Of a DNA stretch of 64,000 bases, positions 28,919 to 35,885 are shown one piece after another; position 1 is the stretch's first letter; each line of letters opens with the position of its first letter. The stretch is taken from the NCBI GenBank assembly GCA_029562975.1, contig JAKQTR010000053.1, positions 28,147 through 92,146 of the forward strand, written 5' to 3'. The position numbers and the translations under genes were made by a program. The notes under the pieces were generated by a model. It saw only the letters and a list, made by a program, of their open reading frames with translations, was not told the origin of the DNA and did no database searches. This stretch comes from Acidobacteriota bacterium. Lineage in GTDB: Bacteria > Acidobacteriota > Vicinamibacteria > Vicinamibacterales > JAKQTR01.

Positions 28919-30805
28919 CTACACGAGCGCCTGGTTGATGAGCCCGCTCAGCAGGAACGCCAGCCCGACCGTGAAGGCCGTGATCCAGGCCATGTCCCGC
29001 CAGCCGAGGACGCGCCTGAGCACGGCCATCGAGGCGAGGCACGGCACGTAGATGGACGTGAAGACCGCAAACACGTACATCTGGAGCGGAGTCAGCACGC
29101 TTCCGAAATCGGCGGTGCCCGCCATGACGGCGAGCGTCTCCAGCGCCATCTCCTTGCGCAGGACGCCGAAGAGCAGCGCCGTCGCCGAATACTCCGGCAG
29201 CCCCAGCCAGCCGCTGGTGATCGGCGACAGCGCGGCGTTCACGGCCCCGAGGATGCCCAGGTGCTGGAGCGCGCCGAGCATCGCGCTCCCGGCGATGAGG
29301 AGGGGGAAGGCCAGGAAGACGAATTCCTTCATCTGCATCCAGGTCTTCTCGGCGACCTCCCGGACCGCGGGGGCGCGCAGCGGCACCATCTCCAGCACGA
29401 AGCCGGTCCGCTCGCCCTTCACCGTCCGCCCCAGGATGAACCCGGCTATCACGATCAGCACGAGCATCAGCAGGTAGATCGAGAGGGCCGCCCACACCGA
29501 CACGAAGTGCGCCACGAGCCCAAGGATGACGATCGTGCGGGCGGAGCACGGCACGAGGCTGACCAGGGCCGACGTGACCACGCGCTCGCGCCGCGTCTGC
29601 AGCGACTTGGTCGCCATCAGCGCCGGAACGCTGCAGCCGAACCCGAGGATGAGCGGGATCATCGACCGGCCGTGCAGCCCGAGGCGGTGCATCGGAGCGT
29701 CGAGCAGGAAGGCGGCCCGCGTCAGGTAACCCGAGTTCTCCATGAGGGCCATCAGGACGTAGAACGTCATGATGTACGGCACGACGATGCCCAGCCCGGC
29801 CTGGACGCCGATGAGCGTGTACTCGACGACCACCTCCAGGAGGCCCAGGCCCTCCAGCACCGTCCGCACCGGCACGAGCACTAGGCGGTCCAGTGCGCCG
29901 ACGATCCACTCTTCGAGGAACCCGCCGAGGAAGAAGACGACGAGCAGCATGGCCAGCAGCGTGGCCCCGACAAGCGCCAGCCCCGCGAAGGGGTGCATGA
30001 GAATGTCGTCGAACCGCTCGCGTCGCAGCCGCCTGGCCGGCCTCCTCCGGGTCACCTCCTGCGCGATCAGCCCGGCGTCGCCGTAGCGGCTGCCGGCCGC
30101 CAGTTCGGCAATCGAGGCGCCGCGCCGGCACTCGGCCTCCGCCCGGGCCGCCGCGATGGCGGCCAGGACCTCCGGCGTTTCGTCCGTGGCCGCGCCGCTG
30201 GCCAGCAGCGTCATCGCGCGTCGCCTCGACAGGCCGAGGCTCTGGGCCTTCCGCAGCGCGGCCTCGACGCAGCGGGGGTAGCCCACCTGCCGGTTCTTCC
30301 CCGGGTCGGGCGGTGCGCCCAGCGCGTGCACCAGCTCCTCGAGCCCCTGTCCCGACCGCGCGGACACGAGGACGACCGGAACGCCCAGCAGCACGGCCAG
30401 ACGGTCGACGTCGATGCTCATGCCGCGGCGTGTCGCGTCCTCGTTCATGTGGAGCGCGACGACGACCGGCAGGCCCAGTTCGAGCAGCTCCAGCGTCAGG
30501 TACAGGTTGCGTTCCAGCCGGGAGGCATCCACCACGTTGAGGACGACGTCGGGCGGCCCGTCCGCCAGGCACCGGCGCACGGCCCGTTCCTCGGGGCCGT
30601 CGGTGTCGAGCGAGTAGACGCCGGGCAGGTCGAGGAGTTCCAGCGCGAACTCGTCGTGGCGGACGCGGCCGCGGGCGACCTCGACGGTGGCGCCCGGGTA
30701 GTTGGAGATGAGGACGCCGACGCCGGTGAGCTGCGAGAAGAGCGTGCTCTTCCCCACGCTGGGGTTGCCCACGAGCACGACGGCGCGGACCCCGTCGCCC
30801 TTCAT
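28919..30805 (-). CDS. feoB: Ferrous iron transporter FeoB
   Basis: 628-aa protein with N-terminal GTPase-like domain and C-terminal membrane gates. G1 is GNPSVGKST, G3 is DLPGVYSL and G5 is SARSG. At G4, where NxxD is expected, the sequence reads ALHMNEDATRRG, so both key residues appear replaced (His, Glu). The membrane half has GCSVPALMATKSLQTRRERVVTS and VPCSARTIVILGLVA, gate regions with the conserved cysteines. It imports Fe2+ across the inner membrane. It is shorter than E. coli FeoB (773 aa) because of shorter C-terminal segments. Its ATG overlaps the stop of the DtxR-FeoA gene by 4 nt. Confidence 0.92.
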   Translation of the reverse strand: MKGDGVRAVVLVGNPSVGKSTLFSQLTGVGVLISNYPGATVEVARGRVRHDEFALELLDLPGVYSLDTDGPEERAVRRCLADGPPDVVLNVVDASRLERNLYLTLELLELGLPVVVALHMNEDATRRGMSIDVDRLAVLLGVPVVLVSARSGQGLEELVHALGAPPDPGKNRQVGYPRCVEAALRKAQSLGLSRRRAMTLLASGAATDETPEVLAAIAAARAEAECRRGASIAELAAGSRYGDAGLIAQEVTRRRPARRLRRERFDDILMHPFAGLALVGATLLAMLLVVFFLGGFLEEWIVGALDRLVLVPVRTVLEGLGLLEVVVEYTLIGVQAGLGIVVPYIMTFYVLMALMENSGYLTRAAFLLDAPMHRLGLHGRSMIPLILGFGCSVPALMATKSLQTRRERVVTSALVSLVPCSARTIVILGLVAHFVSVWAALSIYLLMLVLIVIAGFILGRTVKGERTGFVLEMVPLRAPAVREVAEKTWMQMKEFVFLAFPLLIAGSAMLGALQHLGILGAVNAALSPITSGWLGLPEYSATALLFGVLRKEMALETLAVMAGTADFGSVLTPLQMYVFAVFTSIYVPCLASMAVLRRVLGWRDMAWITAFTVGLAFLLSGLINQALV

Positions 30806-31461
30806 GCGTGCCCCGCCGCAGCCAGCAGGATGCCCTTGGCGACGTTCCTGCCGATGGCGATTTCCGCCTCCTTGATTCGCACGAGCAGGCTGTCTGCGCG
30901 GAGCTTCCGGCGGACCCGCACCTCGACGCCGGGCAGGAACCCCAGCGACATGAGATCGTGGCGCGTGTCGCGCCCCGCGACGACCACGCGGATGGTCCCG
31001 GCCTCGTCCTCGTCCAGATCGGAGAGCGCCCGCACCGCACCGGCGCGCTCCTCGGACGCGGACGGCCCGTCCCCCGCGGCTGGGCCGGCGCCGCTTCTCG
31101 CCGTGCGCTCCAGGTGCGTGCAGACGAGATCCAAGGCCTCGGCCGGCAGGTCCTGTTCCGCGGCCCGCGCCTCGCGGTGCGCCTGCCTTGCATCCATGCC
31201 GAGGTCCTCGGCAAGGAACGCTTCGAGCCGGCGGTGGCGCTCGGCGACGGTGAGCGCAATGGCCCGCCCGGCCTCGGTGAGCACGACGCCGCCCGGCGCC
31301 CGGGCCACGAGCTTCTCGTGCGCCAGGTCCACCGCCATCTTCCCGGCGGCCGACGGGCGAATGCCCAGGTTCTCGGCTATGTCGCGCGTGCGGGCCGGCG
31401 CGCCGCGACGGGTGAGGCCGAGCACGACTTCCAGGAAGGCCGCCTTAGCGTCTCTTCGCAC
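30802..31461 (-). CDS. DtxR-family regulator fused to a FeoA/SH3 domain
   Basis: 219 aa. The N-terminal winged helix (ARTRDIAENLGIRPSAAGKM, about 19-38) is followed by a DtxR/MntR-type dimerisation region with AERHRRLEAFLAEDLGM, then a C-terminal FeoA domain (about 145-219; TRHDLMSLGFLPGVEVRVRRKL). In DtxR the metal-binding helix reads EACRWEH; here it reads EARAAEQ, so the Cys102 and His106 equivalents appear to be lost. Metal sensing may differ or be relaxed. GTG 31461 has GGGAGG 7-8 nt upstream and overlaps the Fur gene by 17 nt. The FeoA part may serve FeoB directly, since no separate feoA gene is present. Confidence 0.8.
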   Translation of the reverse strand: MRRDAKAAFLEVVLGLTRRGAPARTRDIAENLGIRPSAAGKMAVDLAHEKLVARAPGGVVLTEAGRAIALTVAERHRRLEAFLAEDLGMDARQAHREARAAEQDLPAEALDLVCTHLERTARSGAGPAAGDGPSASEERAGAVRALSDLDEDEAGTIRVVVAGRDTRHDLMSLGFLPGVEVRVRRKLRADSLLVRIKEAEIAIGRNVAKGILLAAAGHA

Positions 31462-31951
31462 GCGATCGCCTCCCTGCGCTGCCGGCCTTGCGACCGGGCC
31501 GCGCCGGCCGGCAGAGACGGCACAGCCCGTAGAGCTCCATCCGGTGGCTGGTGACCGTGAACCCCCGCGCCCGCGCGACCGCGGTCTGCAGCCTCTCGAT
31601 GCGGGCGTCCTCGAACTCCACGACCCGGCCGCAGCGCGTGCACACGAGGTGATCGTGGTGCTCCCGCCCGGCGACGATCTCGTACATCGTCGGCGAGCCG
31701 TGAAACCGCTGCGGCTTGGCCAGCCCGCATTCCGCCAGCAGGCGAAGGGTCCGATAGACCGTCGCCGGCGACACCCCGGGATCGGCGGCCCGCGCCCTGG
31801 CAAGGAGATCGACGACGGTGACGTGGCCGCTCGAGGCGAGGAACGCGCCGAGGATCGCCTGGCGCTGGCGGGTGCTCTTGAGCCCGCGCCTGGCGATGCA
31901 GGCGCTGAGGGACGAGGAGAGGTCGGGGGACGGGGCTACGCGCGGACGCAC
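31445..31951 (-). CDS. Fur-family metalloregulator
   Basis: 168 aa. DNA-binding helix: LKSTRQRQAILGAFL and VSPATVYRTLRLLAECGL. The metal-binding domain has REHHDHLVCTRCG and ELYGLCRLCRP, two CxxC pairs of a structural zinc site, plus a basic C-terminal tail. It should sense iron or another metal and repress. First gene of fur-dtxR/feoA-feoB. GTG 31951 is the longest start; a 17-bp inverted repeat is 15 nt upstream. Whether it is Fur, Zur or PerR cannot be fixed by sequence alone, but the neighbours point to iron. Confidence 0.82.
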   Translation of the reverse strand: MRPRVAPSPDLSSSLSACIARRGLKSTRQRQAILGAFLASSGHVTVVDLLARARAADPGVSPATVYRTLRLLAECGLAKPQRFHGSPTMYEIVAGREHHDHLVCTRCGRVVEFEDARIERLQTAVARARGFTVTSHRMELYGLCRLCRPARPGRKAGSAGRRSRAKRR

Positions 31952-31966
31952 GACTTGATCCGGATT

Positions 31967-31983
31967 TTGAGACGCACTCTCAA
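31967..31983. promoter_or_regulatory. Fur-box-like inverted repeat upstream of the iron operon
   Basis: TTGAGA and TCTCAA flank five bases (CGCAC). The inner 15 bp match the 7-1-7 layout of Fur boxes (TGA...A...T...TCA). It is 15 nt upstream of the Fur-family start and AT-richer than the surrounding DNA. Confidence 0.55.
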
Positions 31984-32112
31984 CTACGCTTGTACCCGGG
32001 GTCCCGGCCGGAAGTCAAGCGCCGGCGGCGGCCGGGGAGCGTCGGGGGGCCCGCCGTCGGGTCGCCGGCCGGCGCTGCGCGCTTCCGCGCGAAGCGTCCG
32101 CGCGCGGCTGAT

Positions 32113-33471
32113 TCACGCGGACCCGACACCCGCGGTCGGCAGCCGGCGGGCGCCCGGCCCGCGCGTCTGCAGCCACCAGTGAATCGGCAGGCCGGCCAGC
32201 AGGAGGACGGCGCCCCAGAGCACGGCCTCGCGGCCCGCGCCGACGAGCGCGCCAACGGAGTACGCGGCGCCCAGGCAGGCGACGATGCCCGCGCCCGCCA
32301 GCCCGGCCCGCGCGCCGTCCGACCGGCGGCGCGCCCGCACGCGCAGCAGCGCCAGGGCGCAGGCGAGGTAGGCGGCAAGCGTCGCCGTCGTCGCCAGCAG
32401 CGCGAAGAACGTGAAGATGCCCACCAGCGTGCGCGACACGGTGAGCAGCACCAGAGCGGTGACCATGGCGCTCGTTGCGAGCAGCGCCGCCGCCGGCGCG
32501 CCGTTGCGCGAGGTGCGGGCGAAGGCGCGCGGGAACAGGCCGTCGTCGGCCATCGCCCGGGGCAGCTCTCCCTGCAGCAGGATCCAGCCGTTCAGGGCGC
32601 CGAGGGCGCTGACGGCGGCGAACAGGGACACGGCCCGGGCCGCTCGCGCGCCCCAGGCGGCGGAGGCCAGATCAGCAAACGGCGCGCTCGACGACGCCAC
32701 GCGCGCGGCCGGCAGGAGCAGCAGCACGGCCGCGCACGCCGCCGCGCTGAAGGCCGCGCTCAGCGCCGTGCCCCACACGGTGGCGCGGGAGACGGTCTTG
32801 CCGGCTCCTTCGACTTTGTCCGCGGGAATGGTCGCCGACTCGAGGCCAAGCAGCGCCCACAGCGCGAGCGTGACGACCGACGCCGTCCCGCCCAGGGTGA
32901 ACGGCGCGCCGGAGCCGCCGGGCCACCGCACCTCGTCGAGCCGGGTCAGCAGCAGCCCGATGGCGGCCACGAGCGGCACGAGCTTCAGCAGCGTCGTGAC
33001 CGCCTGCGCCCATCCCGCTGCCCGGATGCCCGCGCAGTTGACGAGCGTGAACGCCCAGACAACGCCGAGCGTCGCGAGCGCGGTGTTGAGAGGCGAAGCC
33101 GTCATCCACGGCACGAGCGAGCCAAGATAGCCGACGGCCGCCGTGGCGATGGCGGCATTGCCGACCCAGATCGAGACCCAGTACGCCCACCCGACTGTGA
33201 ATCCGGCCAGGTCGCCGAACGCGTCGCGCGTGTACGCGTACGGCCCTCCTGCGCCCGGCACGAACAGCCCGAGCCGCGCGAACACCAGCGCCAGCGTGAG
33301 GCCCCCCGCCGCCGTCACGATCCAGCCGGGCACGTTGTCTGCGCCGAACGGGGCCAAGGCGGCCGGCAGCAGGAAGATCCCCGACCCGATCGTGTTCCCG
33401 ATGACCAGGGCGGTGGTCATCCAGAACCCGATGCGCGCGGCACGGGGACGCAGCGGCTCAGGGCCGTTCAC
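32113..33471 (-). CDS. APC-family amino acid/polyamine transporter (AdiC/CadB-like)
   Basis: 452-aa, 12-helix transporter. The start TALVIGNTIGSGIFLLPAAL is the substrate-binding helix-1 motif of basic amino acid/polyamine antiporters; PYAYTRDAFGDLAGF follows in the helix 2-3 area and ALWALLGLESATIPAD in helix 6. GTG 33471 has GAGGAGA 4-5 nt upstream. It may exchange arginine/agmatine or lysine/cadaverine, or simply import amino acids; no decarboxylase lies beside it, so import is as likely. It stands alone between the iron and NO regions. Confidence 0.85.
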   Translation of the reverse strand: MNGPEPLRPRAARIGFWMTTALVIGNTIGSGIFLLPAALAPFGADNVPGWIVTAAGGLTLALVFARLGLFVPGAGGPYAYTRDAFGDLAGFTVGWAYWVSIWVGNAAIATAAVGYLGSLVPWMTASPLNTALATLGVVWAFTLVNCAGIRAAGWAQAVTTLLKLVPLVAAIGLLLTRLDEVRWPGGSGAPFTLGGTASVVTLALWALLGLESATIPADKVEGAGKTVSRATVWGTALSAAFSAAACAAVLLLLPAARVASSSAPFADLASAAWGARAARAVSLFAAVSALGALNGWILLQGELPRAMADDGLFPRAFARTSRNGAPAAALLATSAMVTALVLLTVSRTLVGIFTFFALLATTATLAAYLACALALLRVRARRRSDGARAGLAGAGIVACLGAAYSVGALVGAGREAVLWGAVLLLAGLPIHWWLQTRGPGARRLPTAGVGSA

Positions 33472-33695
33472 GGTTCTCCTCGAACCGCATGCGGCACGGC
33501 GGGCAATCAGGCGCTGAAGGGCCCGCGTCGGCGCAGCTCATCGACACCCCGGCGACCGCCCACCGCAGGGGAAGCCCGGTGACGCCGCGGCGTGCCGGAC
33601 CCGGCGCGCCGGACCGATCGGGCCGCCACCATGGCGGCCGGCCGGCGCCAGGCCAGGGAACGACGGCCGGGACGCTCCCGGCGCGCGCGCGGCGG

Positions 33696-34253
33696 TCACG
33701 CCGTCCCGTAGTAGCCCTTCAGCGCGCTCAGCATCGCGTGGAACGCCTCGTGGCGCCCGGCGCCGATGCGGTCCCGTTCGATAGCCTCGAACTTCGCGGC
33801 CAGCGCGTCCGCCGCGTCGGCCGGGACGACGCGGTCCGCCATCGGGAAGAGCACGCTGTTCTCCTTGTGGATGTGCGAACGCAGGATGTCGCGGTAGGCG
33901 GCCGCGTGCGCGCGGATGGCGGCCACGGCGCCCGGCACGCCCTTCCTCAGCTCGTCGAGGCCGGCGGCCATCCCCGCCACGCGCTCGCGGCCGAGGCCGT
34001 GCTCCATGAGCATGACGCCGATCGGCCCGCCGTCGCGCGGGATCCCGCGCCGCTCCAGCTCGGGGAAGAGCGCCTCCTCCTCTTTGCCGTGGTGGCAGTG
34101 ATCGACGAACACCCTGAAGAACTCGACGAGCTGGCCCAGGTGCTCCGGGGCCTCTTCCCGGTTCGCGGCCACCGCGGCCTCGACCTTTTCGAGGATCCGC
34201 AGCGCGAGCAGCACGGCGTCGTGTTCGGTGACGAGTTCCTGCGTCGCCTTCAT
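33696..34253 (-). CDS. Hemerythrin HHE-domain protein
   Basis: 185-aa four-helix diiron protein. Iron ligands are visible as His in TEHDAVLL, HCHHGKEEEALFPELE, MEHGLGRERV and HIHKENSVLFPM. Such proteins bind O2 or NO, or help repair iron centres after nitrosative stress. ATG 34253 overlaps the stop of the TetR gene (ATGA), with GAGGGGAGG upstream, so the regulator and hemerythrin are co-expressed. The frame extends to 34517, but that part duplicates the TetR coding region in another frame. Context with the NO reductase supports NO binding. Confidence 0.88.
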   Translation of the reverse strand: MKATQELVTEHDAVLLALRILEKVEAAVAANREEAPEHLGQLVEFFRVFVDHCHHGKEEEALFPELERRGIPRDGGPIGVMLMEHGLGRERVAGMAAGLDELRKGVPGAVAAIRAHAAAYRDILRSHIHKENSVLFPMADRVVPADAADALAAKFEAIERDRIGAGRHEAFHAMLSALKGYYGTA

Positions 34254-34915
34254 CTGGTGCCTCCCCTCACGGTTGAGCCGCCGCGGCCCACACGGGCCGG
34301 CGCCGCCATCGGCCTTCGGACGGCCGGGGCCCGCCGCCGCAGCGCGCGCTCGAGGGCCGCCCACACCGCCTCCGCCAGTCGCTCGAATCCCTCCGCGTCG
34401 ACGATCCGGGTGCCGGAGTGGCACAGCGCCAGAATCGATCCCAGCACGATCACGGCGCCGGCATCCGGTTCGATGCCGGGCGCCAACTGGCCCCGTGCGG
34501 CGGCCTCCCGAAGGCACCCGGCGACGAAGTCCCGCGACCGCCGCCTGAACCCCTCGAGCCGCCTCGCCTGGGCTCCGCCTGCGGCCTGGGCGAGATGATC
34601 CGAGAGCAGCAGGCGCGACAGGGCGGGGTTGGCGAGGATCGTCCGGCAGCGGCTCCTGAAGAACGCGCCGAGGCGCGGAATCGGGTCCCGCGCGTCGGGC
34701 GGAACGTCAGCAAACAGCAGGGCGCCGACCCGATCGACGACGGCGTCCACGATGGCGTTCAGGCTGGGGAAGTGCCGATAGATCGCGCTAGGCGTGACGC
34801 CGACCTCGTCGGCCAGGAGCTGGGCGGTGAACCGGCGCGACCCCTTCGTGGCGATGATCCGCATCGCGGCCTCGACCAGCTGCGCCTGGCGCGGGGACAT
34901 GGTGTCTGACCTCAT
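34250..34915 (-). CDS. TetR-family regulator of the hemerythrin/NO region
   Basis: 221 aa from ATG 34915 (MRSDTMSPRQ); ATG 34900 is also possible, with GAGG upstream. A longer TTG start at 34957 lies inside the operator-like repeat and is unlikely. The N-terminus is a TetR helix-turn-helix: FTAQLLADEVGVTPSAIYRHFPSLNAIVDAVV. The C-terminal ligand domain is followed by an Arg/Pro-rich tail. It is the first gene of a two-gene operon with the hemerythrin. A shared half-site upstream of the NO reductase gene suggests that it controls both, as a NO-responsive regulator; this is inference. Confidence 0.8.
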   Translation of the reverse strand: MRSDTMSPRQAQLVEAAMRIIATKGSRRFTAQLLADEVGVTPSAIYRHFPSLNAIVDAVVDRVGALLFADVPPDARDPIPRLGAFFRSRCRTILANPALSRLLLSDHLAQAAGGAQARRLEGFRRRSRDFVAGCLREAAARGQLAPGIEPDAGAVIVLGSILALCHSGTRIVDAEGFERLAEAVWAALERALRRRAPAVRRPMAAPARVGRGGSTVRGGTR

Positions 34916-34952
34916 GGGCGACCCTGCCGGACCGGCTCCCGGCTCAGTGTAT

Positions 34953-34968
34953 GTCAACGAACGTTTAC
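34953..34968. promoter_or_regulatory. Operator-like palindrome upstream of the NO-region TetR gene
   Basis: GTCAACGAACGTTTAC matches GTnAACGnnCGTTnAC, with 6 of 8 base pairs symmetric. On the minus strand TTGACA (34957-34952) overlaps it as a possible -35 for tetR, so binding would block transcription. Confidence 0.5.
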
Positions 34969-35500
34969 CTCACAATGCCGGCGCCGGCCGCTAGGTCCGG
35001 CTCCGTCGACCGGCAGGCGACGTCCCCGCCGGCGCCGCCCGGCCTTCGTGCGCCGGTCCGCCGGGCCGGCGTGCCGCGCGTGTTGTCCCGGCATAGCTGG
35101 CCCGTCCTGGATTCGGACGGCGATCGACGTCCTGCCCGGCTGACGCCAGCCGACGCGAATGGCCGCAGTCGCCGGAGGCAAGCCGCAGGAAATGCGAACC
35201 ACGCTGAAGGAGCCAGCCCTCGTCGCCGAGGCCGCAGCGCCCGTTTCGGGCCTGGCGGCCGGCGCGGCGCCGAAGAGGGCCTCCGATCCCCGCGCCGGCG
35301 TGCCGGGCGAAGAGCGCCGCGGCGCGCGCTGCGCGGTGGTCGGCCGGGTTTCGGCATGCGCGAACGATGGCCTCGTCACGCTGGCGGGGAGGCTCACGAT
35401 GCCGCGCGAGGCGGAGAACGTCAGACGCCCGGGCGCAGCAGTTCCGCAGCGGCCGGCTCGGGGCCGGCCGCCCGAAGCGCGCCGGCCCCCGCGGCGATCC
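34969..35500. other. Intergenic region with weak BON-domain-like remnant, no intact gene
   Basis: About 530 nt between the TetR promoter and the cupin gene. No intact gene is recognised. On the plus strand around 35340-35430 the frame reads SACANDGLVTLAGRL, which resembles the core of a BON domain, but no complete domain or start supports a gene. Confidence 0.35.
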
Positions 35501-35851
35501 TCACGCGGGAGGCTCGCGGATCATCACGAGCAGCATCTTGAACGGCTGCACCGCCTTGACGGCATGCGGCACGCTGGCGGGCATCAGGATCAGCTCGCCC
35601 GCCCCGACCAGGTGCGTCGCGCCGCCGATGGTGATGTCGGCGGAGCCGTCCAGCACGTGCACGAGCGCGTCGAACGGCGCCGTGTGCTCGCTGAGGCCTT
35701 CGCCCTGATCGAAGGCAAAGGCCGTCACCGACCCGGTCTTCTTCTTGATGATCTGACGGCTCACCACCGCGCCGGCCTGGTACGACACCAGGTCGAGCGC
35801 CTTGCCGCCGCCGAACGGCTCGGCGGCCTTCCCGTCGTGCGTTCCGCTCAT
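35501..35851 (-). CDS. Cupin-domain protein linked to NO reductase
   Basis: 116-aa single-cupin protein. Cupin motif 1 is seen in GLSEHTAPFDALVHVLDGSADITIGG and motif 2 in GELILMPASVPHAVKAVQPF, with few of the usual metal ligands (His in SEHT and in PHAV). It may bind a small effector. It follows the qNOR stop by 34 nt on the same strand, and such cupins recur beside NO-detoxification genes. Its function is not known; a role in sensing or buffering is inference. Confidence 0.8.
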   Translation of the reverse strand: MSGTHDGKAAEPFGGGKALDLVSYQAGAVVSRQIIKKKTGSVTAFAFDQGEGLSEHTAPFDALVHVLDGSADITIGGATHLVGAGELILMPASVPHAVKAVQPFKMLLVMIREPPA

Positions 35852-35885
35852 CCGGGTTCTCCCTTCGCCTCGCGCGGCGCCGTGG

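Noticed and set aside
27825..31259. 1144-aa minus-strand frame
   Set aside because: Its end is the nitrilase-like gene; the upstream part is a shadow of feoB in another frame, so this is not a giant fusion.
34915..34957. TTG start at 34957 for the NO-region TetR gene
   Set aside because: It lies inside the operator-like palindrome and coincides with a TTGACA -35-like hexamer; ATG 34915 or 34900 is more sensible.
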